Shown in pieces: positions 16,909 through 27,200 of a stretch of DNA of 64,000 nucleotides; position 1 is the stretch's first letter; the number at the start of each line of letters is the position of its first letter. Made by a program: the position numbers and the translations under genes. The notes under the pieces are model-generated. The model was not told where the DNA came from, did no database searches, and worked only from the letters and a program-made list of their open reading frames with translations. The DNA comes from an uncultured Lachnospiraceae bacterium (GTDB lineage Bacteria; Bacillota; Clostridia; Lachnospirales; Lachnospiraceae): assembly GCA_900548905.1 (NCBI GenBank), contig URMK01000017.1, positions 42,091 through 106,090 of the forward strand, written 5' to 3'.

Positions 16909-18348
16909 ATGAACAGAAAAGAAATAGTATTAAAGACGCTTCGCCATGAGCCGGTGGAGCAGGTGCCCTGGGTCCCTTTTGCGGGAGTGCACGCGGGCCT
17001 CTTAAAAAATTATACGGCAAAAGAAGTGCTGCAGGACGGGGATAAATTGTTCCAGTCACTGATAGAAGTAAACCGGCTGTATAAGCCCTTCGGGCAGCCC
17101 GTGGTTTTTGACCTCCAGATAGAGGCGGAATGCCTGGGATGCGGCCTCGTATGGGCGGAGGACACGCCGCCTTCCGTGGTAAGCCATCCGCTGGAGGACG
17201 AGGATGAAATCCATGTTCCCTGCAAATGCACCATTCCCACAAAGGATTCCGGACGTATCCCCATGGTTCTGGATGTCATGCGGCGGATGAAGGAGGCGGT
17301 GGGGGAAAATACGGCGCTGTACGGCCTCGTCTGCGGTCCGTTTACGCTGGCGGCCCATCTGCGGGGAAACAATATTTTTATGGATATGTATGATGACGAA
17401 GATACGGTGGCGGAATTCCTCGGCTATTGCAGCGCGGTGGCGGCAAGGATGGCTGAGTATTATGTGGAGGCGGGAATGGATGTGATCGCCGTGGTGGATC
17501 CGCTGATCTCCCAGATTTCCGAGGACCATTTCGAACAGTTTATGCATGAGCCTTTTACCGGCTTGTTTGACCATATCAGGGAGCTGGGCGCTTTTTCTTC
17601 CTTCTTTGTATGCGGGGATGCCACCAGGAACATAGAAGCGATGTGCCGCACGGCGCCGGATTCCATCTCCATTGATGAAAACGTGGATATTTTCGTCGCC
17701 AAGGCAGTAACCGACAGATACAATATCACCCTGGGAGGGAACATACCCCTTACCACTGTCATGCTTCACGGAACCCAGCAGGATAATATGAAATTCGTAC
17801 TGGATCTGCTGGACAAAATGGAAGCAGAGCATTCCATGGAAGCAGAGCATTCCATGGAAGAAAAGCATTCCATGGAAGAAAAGCATTCCATGGAAGTTAC
17901 CAGGAATTTCATCCTGGCGCCCGGCTGTGATATGCCCTACCATGTGCCGGTGGAAAACGTGATAGGTATTGCCCAGGCGGTGCTGGAGCCTGAAAAGGTG
18001 CGGGAAATGCTCTCCAATTATGTGGCGCAGGAGGATGATACGGAGGTTATCCTTCCCGATTACGAACATCTGGAAAGACCGCTGATGGAAGTATTTACCC
18101 TGGATTCCGCAACCTGCGCCGCCTGTACCTATATGATGGGAGCGGCCCGGGAGGCGAAAAAGGCCTTCGGCGACAGCCTGGATATGGTGGAATATAAATT
18201 TACGGAAAAAGAGAGCATTGCCCGCTGCCGGAAAATGGGCGTGACGAATCTTCCCTCCCTTTATATTAACGGGGAATTAAAATTTTGTTCCCTTGTCCCC
18301 TCCAGGCAGGAACTGGAGCAGGCGGTGAAAGAGGTTATGCCCAAATGA
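16909..18348 (+). CDS. URO-D-family methyltransferase-like protein fused to a thioredoxin-like domain
   Basis: A 479-residue protein. The GGAGGG site at 16896 fixes the ATG at 16909 rather than the in-frame TTG at 16894. Residues 1-370 are a URO-D/MtaA-like barrel (RHEPVEQVPWVPF; YYVEAGMDVIAVVDPLISQIS; ILAPGCDMPYHVPVENV). Of the zinc ligands, the His of HxC is replaced by Phe233, while Cys235 and Cys340 remain. Residues 304-327 are four copies of a six-residue repeat. Residues about 393-479 form a thioredoxin/glutaredoxin-like domain with CAAC (Cys403, Cys406) and a cis-Pro-type NLPSLYINGE. The fusion suggests thiol redox coupled to a metal or corrinoid methyl transfer (inference). The stop overlaps the COG0523 start in an ATGA. 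Confidence 0.8.
   Translation: MNRKEIVLKTLRHEPVEQVPWVPFAGVHAGLLKNYTAKEVLQDGDKLFQSLIEVNRLYKPFGQPVVFDLQIEAECLGCGLVWAEDTPPSVVSHPLEDEDEIHVPCKCTIPTKDSGRIPMVLDVMRRMKEAVGENTALYGLVCGPFTLAAHLRGNNIFMDMYDDEDTVAEFLGYCSAVAARMAEYYVEAGMDVIAVVDPLISQISEDHFEQFMHEPFTGLFDHIRELGAFSSFFVCGDATRNIEAMCRTAPDSISIDENVDIFVAKAVTDRYNITLGGNIPLTTVMLHGTQQDNMKFVLDLLDKMEAEHSMEAEHSMEEKHSMEEKHSMEVTRNFILAPGCDMPYHVPVENVIGIAQAVLEPEKVREMLSNYVAQEDDTEVILPDYEHLERPLMEVFTLDSATCAACTYMMGAAREAKKAFGDSLDMVEYKFTEKESIARCRKMGVTNLPSLYINGELKFCSLVPSRQELEQAVKEVMPK
17818..17889 (+). repeat. Four tandem in-frame 18-bp repeats inside the URO-D gene
   Basis: The units at 17818, 17836, 17854 and 17872 encode MEAEHS, MEAEHS, MEEKHS, MEEKHS, followed by a partial fifth unit. 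Copies 1-2 and 3-4 are pairwise identical, which points to duplication of a diverged pair. They fall between a helix and the ILAPGC strand of the barrel, probably in a surface loop. Confidence 0.9.
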
Positions 18349-19277
18349 CGGAGGTTTATCTGATAACCGGGTTCCTCGGCGCAGGCAAGACCTGCTTCGT
18401 AAAAAACATGGTAAAAGAGCTGCCCTTTGAAACGATAGATATTATTGTTAATGAATTCGGCAGGGAAGGAATCGACGGGACGCTGCTTCAGAAAACAGGG
18501 CTGCAGGTAAAAGAGATCGTCAATGGATCCATCTTCTGTACCTGCCGTCTGGATCAGTTTGAGGAGGCGCTGGCCTCCTCGCTCTCCCGGAACCCGCAGG
18601 CCGTCCTGGTGGAGGCCTCCGGCCTGTCGGATCCCATGAATATCAAACGGGTGCTGGACAGTGTGGATGATACCGGGGCGCTGCATTATGCAGGTGCCTG
18701 GTGCCTGGTGGACGCGGTGAATTTCCCAAAAGTATACCATACGGCGGTGGCGGTGAAAAAGCAGCTGGCGGTGAGTGATGTTTTCATTGTGAATAAGACG
18801 GATCTGGCATCCGGCGCTGCTCTTACGAATACGCTGGATATTCTGCAGGAGGCCAGGCCGGGCTGCCGTATCCATACCACGGTATTCGGCCGGGTGGAGG
18901 AATTATGGCTTCTGCCCGTGGAGGTGCCGGAGGCGCAGGCCGGCGGCCGGGGAATCTATCAGATGGATATTACCAATAAAAGCTATCTGCTGGAAATAAA
19001 AGACGGCTTCGGGAAACAGGAATTTGAGGATTTTCTGGATCGGTTCCTGAAGGATACCTATCGGGTAAAGGGGTTTGTAAGGCTGGAAGGAAAGCTGTAT
19101 CTTGCGGACTGCACGCCCGGAAACCGGCAGCTGTATGCCTGGGACCCCCTTCCCGGGGAACCGGAACCCGCTTCGGTAAACCGGATCGTCATTCTGGGAG
19201 GGAGCGGTCTGGCGACTGCCGGGAGTGTTAAAAAGGCCTGTCTGGATGTGCCGGACAAAATAGGGGCCTTTCATTAG
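18345..19277 (+). CDS. COG0523 (CobW/YjiA-type) G3E GTPase
   Basis: A 310-residue P-loop GTPase of the G3E family, known as metal chaperones or insertases. Walker A is GFLGAGKT (9-16), NEFG lies at about 36-39, and NKTD is the guanine-specificity motif (VFIVNKTD). The usual CxCC metal site is altered to GSIFCTC (Cys65, Cys67). The C-terminal CobW-like domain contains VKGFVRLEGKLYLADC. The start at 18345 is coupled to the upstream stop by ATGA; an earlier in-frame codon at 18285 lies inside the URO-D gene and is rejected. It probably delivers zinc or another metal to a partner encoded next to it, most obviously the URO-D protein. Confidence 0.88.
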   Translation: MTEVYLITGFLGAGKTCFVKNMVKELPFETIDIIVNEFGREGIDGTLLQKTGLQVKEIVNGSIFCTCRLDQFEEALASSLSRNPQAVLVEASGLSDPMNIKRVLDSVDDTGALHYAGAWCLVDAVNFPKVYHTAVAVKKQLAVSDVFIVNKTDLASGAALTNTLDILQEARPGCRIHTTVFGRVEELWLLPVEVPEAQAGGRGIYQMDITNKSYLLEIKDGFGKQEFEDFLDRFLKDTYRVKGFVRLEGKLYLADCTPGNRQLYAWDPLPGEPEPASVNRIVILGGSGLATAGSVKKACLDVPDKIGAFH

Positions 19278-19330
19278 TTGAGATTGATAAAAACAGTATT
19301 GCGGCCAGTGATACACAGGAGGAATAAATT

Positions 19331-20305
19331 ATGGATATTACATCAATACTTGCAAAAGCAGAAGCAGGAACTCTTCTGGACAAGGAGGATGCGGTGGCAC
19401 TGCTGCATGCGGAGAATACTTCGTCTTCCTTTTACCAGCTGCTCGCTGCGGCTAACGGGCGTTCCCGCAGAGTGTTCGGTAACAGGGGCTACATCTTTGC
19501 CCAGATCGGTTTAAACGCATATCCCTGCAGCGGGAACTGCAGCTTCTGTTCCCTGGCGGAAAAGCATTTTGTGGTGGGGGAGAACTATGAAAAGTCCTGC
19601 GATGAGGTGGTGGCCCAGGTACAGGAGATGGAAACGGGCAGCATTGACGCGCTGTTTCTCATGACGACCGCGGATTATCCCCAGGAACGTTTCCTGGAAA
19701 TCGGGAAGGCGGTCCGTCAGGTACTGGACCGCAGGGTGCATCTGGTGGCGAATATCGGGGATTTTGACGGGACGAGGGCGCACCAGCTGAAGGAGGCCGG
19801 CTTTGACGGAGCCTATCATATTGTCCGTCTCAGGGAGGGTACGGATACCCGGATACCGCGGGAAACGAGAATTGCCACACTGGATGCCATACAGGAGGCG
19901 GGGCTGGAGCTTTATTACTGTGTGGAGCCTATCGGACCGGAGCATACCTATGAAGAGCTGGCGGATGAAATGCTCCGGGCGAGAGACTATAAGGTGAATA
20001 TGATGGCGGTTATGGGCCGGGTAGGAGTTCCCGGAACCCGGTTTGCGGACAGCGGTGAAATCACGGAACTGGAACTCACCAAAATAGCCGCGGTTGCCGG
20101 TCTGGTAACGGCTCCGGGTAAAAGCATGAACGTACATGAGCCTAAGAAAATGGCCCTCCTCGCAGGGGTGAACCAGCTCTATGCAGAGGTGGGGATCAAT
20201 CCCCGGGATACGAGTGAAAAGACAGAGGACAACAGGGGGATGGGCATCCGGGAGACGGTGAAGTATCTGGAGGAAGCGGAATACCGGGTGGAAAGAAGAT
20301 CCTGA
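19331..20305 (+). CDS. Radical SAM enzyme, BioB/HydE/PylB-like
   Basis: A 324-residue protein. The radical SAM iron-sulfur cluster motif is YPCSGNCSFCSL (Cys66, Cys70, Cys73; CxxxCxxC). The barrel continues with LVANIGDFDG, GAYHIVRLREGTDTRIPRETR and YYCVEPIGPEHTYEELADEM, like biotin-synthase-type enzymes. The BioB-specific second-cluster Cys set is not evident, so biotin synthesis is unlikely, and no other biotin or thiamine genes are nearby. It follows COG0523 after 53 bases with an AGGAGG site (about 19318) and is the third gene of the operon. A role in making or repairing a cofactor for the URO-D-like enzyme is plausible but unproven. Confidence 0.85.
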   Translation: MDITSILAKAEAGTLLDKEDAVALLHAENTSSSFYQLLAAANGRSRRVFGNRGYIFAQIGLNAYPCSGNCSFCSLAEKHFVVGENYEKSCDEVVAQVQEMETGSIDALFLMTTADYPQERFLEIGKAVRQVLDRRVHLVANIGDFDGTRAHQLKEAGFDGAYHIVRLREGTDTRIPRETRIATLDAIQEAGLELYYCVEPIGPEHTYEELADEMLRARDYKVNMMAVMGRVGVPGTRFADSGEITELELTKIAAVAGLVTAPGKSMNVHEPKKMALLAGVNQLYAEVGINPRDTSEKTEDNRGMGIRETVKYLEEAEYRVERRS

Positions 20306-20468
20306 GAAGCCGGGTAGGGGGTAAGATGCCCTGCGCCGCAGGCTTAAGACAATAGTAGGGCAGGTACAGGCAAACTGTCTGCCGGAGGATGGTTACCATA
20401 AAATGCAGGCTCTGTGCTTGTTATCATAAATTCGGCCTTTTTGTTGAAATAGAGAGTATAATCAGGCG

Positions 20469-20497
20469 TTGCCTTTTCCGATCCTCTTTGTTATACT
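20469..20497 (+). promoter_or_regulatory. Sigma-A-type promoter for the diguanylate cyclase gene
   Basis: TTGCCT (20469-20474) is separated by exactly 17 bases from TATACT (20492-20497), giving a start site about 45 bases before the ATG at 20550. Confidence 0.65.
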
Positions 20498-20549
20498 GGA
20501 TATATTATGAACAAGTTGAAATATAAAGTGAGCAGGGAGGAAGATAGGC

Positions 20550-22763
20550 ATGGGCAATGGAAACGGACAGCACAGCCATGATTATCAGATCCTTTTTAAC
20601 AGCATTCCTGGGGGAGCCTGCCTGTGCCGCCGGGAGGACGGCTGCACTATGACGGAAATCAGCGGGGGGTTCCTGGAATTGACCGGATTCAGCCGCAAGG
20701 AGCTGGAGGAGAAATTCGGTAATCGTCTTGTTATGATGATCGATCCGGCTGACCGTGAGACAATAGCTGATACGATCCTTTCCCTGGACGAAAGGACCGA
20801 GAACAAATCATACAGCTTCCGGCTTCTCTGCAAAGACGGGAACTATAAATGGGTGGCTGACAGCATGCGGCTTCTCCGGGAGGAGGGTGGCTGCTGTCAG
20901 GTTTTTTGTGTATTGCAGGATATCACGGAATCCGGCAATGCCAGAGAGGAGCTGCGTCTGTCACTGGAGCGCCACCGGATCATAATGGATCAGACAACGG
21001 ATATTATTTTCGAGTGGAACATTCCTGCGGATACACTGGTATTTTCTTCGAACTGGAAAAAGAAATTCGGATATGAGGCCGTGTATCACGGGCTTGGAGG
21101 CGGAGAAGAATTTCCCCATATATATGCCCGGGACAGGGCAGCCCTGTTAAAGCTTATGGAAAACGTTAAGAAAGGGGCGGCCTATTCCACGGAGGAACTG
21201 CGTATCCGGAATGCGGAAGGGAACCCTATCTGGTGCAGAGTGCGGGCCACTGATCAGTATGATGCTTCCGGAAGGCCTTTAAAAGCGGTTGGAGTCATTA
21301 CGGATATCGATAAGGAAAAACAGATGCTCGACACCCTGCGCCGCCGTGCGGAAAGGGACGCTTTAACAGGTCTGTTTAACCGGGAAGAGACGGAACAGCA
21401 GATCCGCAGGTACCTGAAAGAGGAGCCGGAGGAGCTTTGCGCCCTGTTTATGATCGATACGGATAATTTCAAACAGGTCAATGACTGCTACGGGCATCTG
21501 TTCGGGGACGCGGTGCTTACGGAACTGGCGGCAGGCATGAAGAAGCTGACACGGCAGACCGATGTGGTGGGAAGAATAGGCGGTGATGAGTTCACGGTCT
21601 TTTTGAAGAATATCCCGTCACGTAAAATAGGGGAGGAGAAGGCGGAAAAGCTGCTTTCCATGTTCCGTAATCTGTTCCTTGAGGAAAAGCAGGCCATTGC
21701 GGTTAGCTGCAGTGTGGGAGTGGCGTTCTATCCGGAGGACGGGACGGATTTCCCTTCCCTGTACCACAGTGCCGACCTGGCGCTGTACGAAGCAAAAAGC
21801 AGGGGGAAGGATCAATATACTCTGTTTCATTCCCGCAGGGAGAATTCCAAGGCCCAGATGGGTTATTCCACTCTGGGGGCCGCTATTGATTCGGATCTGC
21901 GTTATTCCACAATCCCGGGGGATCTGGTGAATTATGTATTCCAGATCCTGTATGATACCAGCGATCTGGAACGGTCCATCCAACTGGTGCTGGAAATCGT
22001 GGGAAAACGTTTTGATGTGAGCCGCGCCTATATTTTTGAAAACAGTGAAGACGGAAAATACGCGGACAATACTTATGAGTGGTGTAATGAAGGGATCCTT
22101 CCCCAGAAAGAGGAACTGCAGCAGTTTCCGTATGAGGGACTGGACGGTTATGAGGAACTGTTCCGGGACGGGTCCGTATTTTACTGCCGGGATATCCGTT
22201 CCCTGAAGCCGGCCCAGGTGGCGCTGTTTGAGAAGCAGGGAATCCGTTCCACCCTGCAGTGCGCCGTGCGGGAGGGGGAGACCTTCCGTGGGTTTGTGGG
22301 CTTTGACGAATGTACCGGTGTGAGGATGTGGACCAAAGAAGAGATAGGGATGCTTTCCCTTATTTCCCAGGTGCTGACCACCTTCCTGCAGAAGAAAAGG
22401 AGCATTGACCGTGACAGGCAGACAGCCGTCCGGCTTAATACGATATTGGATGTACAGGATGCCTATATCTATGTGATCGATGATACCAGCTATGAGCTCT
22501 TGTATCTGAACCACAAAACCCGGGATTTGGATCCTGCGGCCAGAAAAGGAATGACCTGCCACCAGGCTTTTTTCTGCTGCAGTGAGCCTTGCGGCAACTG
22601 TCCCCTTACAGGAGGCGACGGAGAGATCTATAATCCCCAGTATAATGTGTGGACCAGAGTGCGTGCTGCCTCCATGAAGTGGGGGGAGCATAACGCCTGG
22701 CTTCTGACCTGCTTTGATATAACGGAATACAAGCGCATGCAGGAAAAGGATCGGAAAAGCTGA
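20550..22763 (+). CDS. PAS-PAS-GGDEF-GAF diguanylate cyclase
   Basis: A 737-residue soluble signalling protein. Two PAS domains (about 10-130 and 135-255, each ending like WVADSM...VLQDITE and WCRVRATD...VITDIDKEK) precede a GGDEF domain (about 270-425) with an intact GGDEF active site. RQTD lies exactly five residues before it, the product-inhibition I-site. A GAF-like domain follows (about 460-620), then a third PAS-like segment with a Cys cluster (CHQAFFCCSEPCGNCPL). It should make cyclic di-GMP in response to cytoplasmic signals. It is monocistronic, with its own promoter and an AGGGAGGA site. Confidence 0.9.
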   Translation: MGNGNGQHSHDYQILFNSIPGGACLCRREDGCTMTEISGGFLELTGFSRKELEEKFGNRLVMMIDPADRETIADTILSLDERTENKSYSFRLLCKDGNYKWVADSMRLLREEGGCCQVFCVLQDITESGNAREELRLSLERHRIIMDQTTDIIFEWNIPADTLVFSSNWKKKFGYEAVYHGLGGGEEFPHIYARDRAALLKLMENVKKGAAYSTEELRIRNAEGNPIWCRVRATDQYDASGRPLKAVGVITDIDKEKQMLDTLRRRAERDALTGLFNREETEQQIRRYLKEEPEELCALFMIDTDNFKQVNDCYGHLFGDAVLTELAAGMKKLTRQTDVVGRIGGDEFTVFLKNIPSRKIGEEKAEKLLSMFRNLFLEEKQAIAVSCSVGVAFYPEDGTDFPSLYHSADLALYEAKSRGKDQYTLFHSRRENSKAQMGYSTLGAAIDSDLRYSTIPGDLVNYVFQILYDTSDLERSIQLVLEIVGKRFDVSRAYIFENSEDGKYADNTYEWCNEGILPQKEELQQFPYEGLDGYEELFRDGSVFYCRDIRSLKPAQVALFEKQGIRSTLQCAVREGETFRGFVGFDECTGVRMWTKEEIGMLSLISQVLTTFLQKKRSIDRDRQTAVRLNTILDVQDAYIYVIDDTSYELLYLNHKTRDLDPAARKGMTCHQAFFCCSEPCGNCPLTGGDGEIYNPQYNVWTRVRAASMKWGEHNAWLLTCFDITEYKRMQEKDRKS

Positions 22764-22789
22764 CTGTTCCTTCAGGGCTGTGTATTTAC

Positions 22790-23110
22790 AGTGCATTTTC
22801 TGAACTTTCCCGGAGATGTGCCCGTCAGGCGGGTAAAGACACGGCAGAAATAGGGCCGGATATGCTCCGTGATCCGATCATTACCTATGACAGGGAGGAA
22901 ACCGGCAGACAATGGGAAAAGGTGGGGGAAGCGGTGGGGGATTTCCCGTAAAGCCGGCGGGCGAAGCGACCGGCTATGGCCTGGGATGTAAAACCTGGGA
23001 TACCATTGCGACCCTCATGGGGGCGGATGATCTGCTGTTCGGCCTGCCGGACGAGCCGGAGTTCATGCATGGGCTGGCCCGCAGGCTGACGGCCCTTCTT
23101 TCTTCCATCT
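22790..23110 (+). pseudogene. Frameshifted remnant of a URO-D-family gene
   Basis: One frame encodes FSELSRRC...PDMLRDPIITYD..., running into GEAVGDFP and a stop at 22949. A second frame continues the same family pattern (FPVKPAG...CKTWDTIATLMGADDLLFGLPDEPEFMHGLARRLT). The pair reads as the middle of a URO-D-like protein (D-x-P-V-K, then W-D, then PEFMH) broken by one frameshift near 22942-22949. Both ends are missing, and the 3' side runs into the convergent AraC gene. Confidence 0.65.
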
Positions 23111-23114
23111 ATCG

Positions 23115-23972
23115 TTACCCGACGCCGGGGCCTTTCAGCGAGCGGTATTCCGCCGGTGTCAGGCCCTGGTGTTTTTTAAAGGCATTACAGAATACGCTTT
23201 CTGAAGAAAAGCCGGTATTGAAGCAGATATCCTTCACGGGAAGCCGGGAATTCTTCAGAAGGTATCTGGCCGTCATGATACGGGTATTGACAATATATTC
23301 ATGGGGGGTAAAGCCGGTTTCTTTTTTGAAAATACGGATGAAATGGTACTGGCTTAAGCCCACCAGGCCGGCGAGGTCATTTACGGAAATGCTTTCCGCA
23401 AAATGTTCGTTGATGTACGCGATGATTTCTTCGGCCATTCCTGCGTAATCCAGGGAGTTTTCCTTCAAAGGGGAGTGGAGGAGGAATGCGGTGAGAATAT
23501 CGGTGAGATATTTTGCCATCAGCGCTTCCCGCACGGCTTTCCCTGTGGAAAAAATGTCATGGATGGCGGAGAGCCTGCTCACTGCAGGATGCGGGTTGGG
23601 GAGGGTGAATACATTTCCCAGATGGCCGGCCGCGATCTGGTAGTACCCCCGCGCAGTGCTTCCGTCAAAATGGCACCAGAGGCATTCGCAGCCGGTATCC
23701 GTATAATACGTATGCAGCTTATAACAGTCAACCAGGAGAAAGCTGCCTTCTTTTGCCGGATAAACCGTCCCGTCCAGTTCCAGCGTCATTTCCCCCTTCT
23801 GCACATACATCAAAAGAAAATTATCATAGGAATCCCTCCGCAGGTAGTAGCCCGGTTCATAGATAAAGCGGCCGCACTGGAGAGGATAAAGGAATACTTC
23901 CCTGGCGGTCTTGCTGGGGGAGTAAATGTAATAGTCCGATTTTTCTGCAACATGGTTTTCGCAGGATTTCAT
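23115..23972 (-). CDS. AraC-family transcriptional regulator
   Basis: A 285-residue regulator. The N-terminal cupin (RDSYDNFLLMYVQKGEMTLELDGTVYPAKEGSFLLVDCYKLHTYY) is the likely sugar sensor. The C-terminal HTH pair reads ISVNDLAGLVGLSQYHFIRIFKKETGFTPHEYI and VKDICFNTGFSSESVFCNAFKKHQGLTPAEYR. It is transcribed divergently from the DUF5107-TPR gene, which it may control. Its 3' end overlaps the edge of a broken URO-D gene on the other strand. Confidence 0.9.
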   Translation of the reverse strand: MKSCENHVAEKSDYYIYSPSKTAREVFLYPLQCGRFIYEPGYYLRRDSYDNFLLMYVQKGEMTLELDGTVYPAKEGSFLLVDCYKLHTYYTDTGCECLWCHFDGSTARGYYQIAAGHLGNVFTLPNPHPAVSRLSAIHDIFSTGKAVREALMAKYLTDILTAFLLHSPLKENSLDYAGMAEEIIAYINEHFAESISVNDLAGLVGLSQYHFIRIFKKETGFTPHEYIVNTRIMTARYLLKNSRLPVKDICFNTGFSSESVFCNAFKKHQGLTPAEYRSLKGPGVG

Positions 23973-24261
23973 AAGCGTTCCCCTTTCGTTGGGACATGGC
24001 TCCGGCCTTCCGGGGCCGCCCGCCTGTCCGGCCGTACCGGCCGCCGGTTCCGTCTTATTTATATTTTAGAACGGGAGCAAGAGAAATACAACAGAAAAAA
24101 ATAGCAAAAAATAGCAATAGAAGAGCAAATAAGGGTAATGCCTTTTGTGGGAAAAAGCCGTATATTCCTTCTATGGACAGGAACCGGAATCGTGCGGCAA
24201 ATTCACTGCGCAGTTCGTCAGTAACCGGGCAAAAAAAGAAAACAGATCAATGGAGGCAGGT

Positions 24262-27200
24262 ATGAGCGGAACAAAGGTATGGGCAGAGCAGGTGGTGATT
24301 CCCACCTATGAGATCGGGGAAGCGGAAAAAAATCCGATTTTTCTGGATAAGAGGGTGTATCAGGGAAGCAGCGGCAAGGTATATCCGTATCCCACGGTGG
24401 AGACAATCAGCAATACAAAAACAGATAAGGAATATACGGCTGTTTTTCTGGAAAACGAGTATCTGAAGGTGATGGTGCTGCCCCAGCTGGGAGGGAGGAT
24501 CCAGAGGGCGTATGACAAGACCAACGGCTATGATTTTGTTTACTATAACCATGTGATTAAGCCCGCGCTGGTGGGGCTGACCGGCCCCTGGATTTCCGGG
24601 GGGATCGAATTTAACTGGCCCCAGCATCACAGGCCGACCACCTTCCTTCCGGTGGATTATGTGTTGTCCGAAGGGGAGGACGGGAGCAAATCGGTTCTGG
24701 TACATGATGTGGATCAAATGTACGGAACCAAGGGGATTGCCAAAATCACCCTGTATCCCGGGAAGGCATACATTGAGATAACAGGGCAGCTGTATAACCG
24801 GACTGCGGTTCCCCAGACATTTTTGTGGTGGGCGAATCCTGCGGTTCCGGTGAATGAGGATACCCAATCCATTTTCCCTCCTGATGTACATGCGGTAATG
24901 GATCATGGAAAAAGGGATGTATCCCGTTTCCCCATCGCCACCGGCGTGTATTACAAAAAAGATTACAGCGAAGGGGTGGATATCAGCCGTTATAAAAATA
25001 TCCCGGTGCCCACCTCCTATATGGCGGAAAAATCCAAATATGACTTTGTGGGCGGGTATGATTATGGAAAAGAAGCGGGCATCCTGCATGTGGCGGATCA
25101 TCATATTTCTCCCGGAAAGAAGCAGTGGACCTGGGGCTGCGGAGACTTCGGCCGGGCATGGGACAGGAACCTGACGGATGAGGACGGCCCTTATGTGGAA
25201 CTGATGACCGGCGTGTATACGGATAACCAGCCGGATTTTACCTGGCTGAAGCCTTTTGAAGAGAAAACCTTTACCCAGTATTTTATGCCCTACAAGAAGG
25301 TGGGACAGGTGAAAAATGCCACAATGGAGGCGGCCGTGCATCTTTCCTGTGACGGAAAGGAAATACGGACGGCGGTTTATGCCACCGGGGTTTATGAAAA
25401 TGCCGTAATCCGTCTGACGGCAGCAGGGGAAACGATCTTTGAAGAAAAGGCGGCGGTGTCACCGGAGAACGTCTTTGAAAAGACGCTGGAAAGAGAAGGG
25501 TTTAAGGAAGAGGAACTTTGTCTTGCCGTATATGATAAGGACAGATGCCTGGTGGAATACCGGCCGGAACCGACGGAAATACCGGACATACCCGAACCCG
25601 CAAAGGCGGCCAAAGCGCCGGAGGAGATCCGGACCTGTGAGGAGCTTTACCTTACCGGCCTGCATATTGAGCAGTACCGTCATGCCACATACCTGCCGGA
25701 TCCGTATTATCTGGAAGGGCTGAAGAGGGATCCCGGGGATATAAGGCTCAATAATGCCTATGGTTCCCTCCTGATGAGAAGGGGACGGTTTGCCGACGCG
25801 GAAACGTATTTCAGGAAGGCACTGGAACGTCTTATCGAGAGGAATCCCAATCCGTATGACAGCGAAACCTATTATCTTTTGGGCCTGGTGCAGCTGTATC
25901 AGGGAAAGGGGGAAGACGCGTATGACTCTTTCTTTAAGGCAACCTGGAGCAGTGAGCAGCAGGAGATGTCTTTCTATTATCTGGCGGCTATAGACAGCAG
26001 GGCGGGAAGGTTCGGAAAGGCTCTGGCACATGTGGAAAAGGCGCTGGTGAAAAACACCCACAATATCAAGGCGAGAGGGCTGAAGGCATATATTCTGCGC
26101 AAGCTGGGACGGTTGGAGGACGCGGCGGCCTGGGCGGAGGAAAACCTGGCCCTGGATCCCTTTGATTTCCTTTCCGGCAATGAAAAGGTGATGCTGCATA
26201 ACGGCGACAGAAGGCTGCGGGAAGAAGTAAATAACAGAATGCGTTTCTTCCGGGAAAACTATCTGATGACTGCACGGGATTACGCAGAGGCCGGCGCATA
26301 TGCAGAAGCGGCTGCCCTGCTGCGCGAATGCCCAGATGAATATCCTATGCTGTATTACTATGAAGCATATTACGCAAGCCTGATAGGCGAGGAGGCGGAT
26401 GTCCTGCTGCAAAAGGCAGAGGGCTGTGCGCCGGACTATTGTTTCCCCAATAAGCTGGAAGATATTGCGGTACTGCGTTTTGCCATTTCCCGCGGCTGCG
26501 GGGCAAAGGCCCCTTATTATCTGGGCTGCCTGTTTTATGACAAGCTGCAGTGGGAGGAGTCCGTTGCGCTCTGGGAGGCCTCCGCAAAAGCGGAACCCGG
26601 TTTCCCCACCGTACACCGGAATCTGTCGCTGGCCTATTATAACAAGAAAAAGGACGCGGCAGGGGCAAAGGAGGAGATGGAGAAGGCATTTGCCCTGGAC
26701 ACAGGTGATGTGCGTATTTTCCTGGAACTGGATCAACTGTACAAGAAGCTGGGAAGGAGCTGTGAAGAGCGTCTGGCCTCTTATGAAGCCCACAAAGAGC
26801 TGATCGATCAACGGGATGATTTATATATTGAATATATTACGCTTGTGAACCTGTGCGGCGATCCGGAAAAAGCATACGAATGCATCATGGGGCACAGATT
26901 CCATCCATGGGAAGGCGGGGAAGGCAAAATTACCACCCAGTATACATATGTCTTGCTGGAAATGGCAAAAAAAGCCCAGGCCGGAGGCTGCTATGCACAA
27001 GCCAGGGAGTTTCTTGAAAAAGCCCTGGTTTATCCGGAAAATCTGGGAGAAGGGAAACTGGAGGGAACGAAGGATAACCATCTGTACTATCATCTGGGAC
27101 TGGCGCTGGAGGCCGGCGGGATGGAGGAAGAGGCCGGGGAATGCTTCCTTCGTGCGACCACAGGCACGGACGAACCAGCCGGAGCCATGTATTACAACGA

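Noticed and set aside
22912..23448. 178-codon frame overlapping the AraC gene
   Set aside because: Only its first 65 codons match a protein family (the URO-D remnant); the rest is antisense to a well-supported AraC gene.
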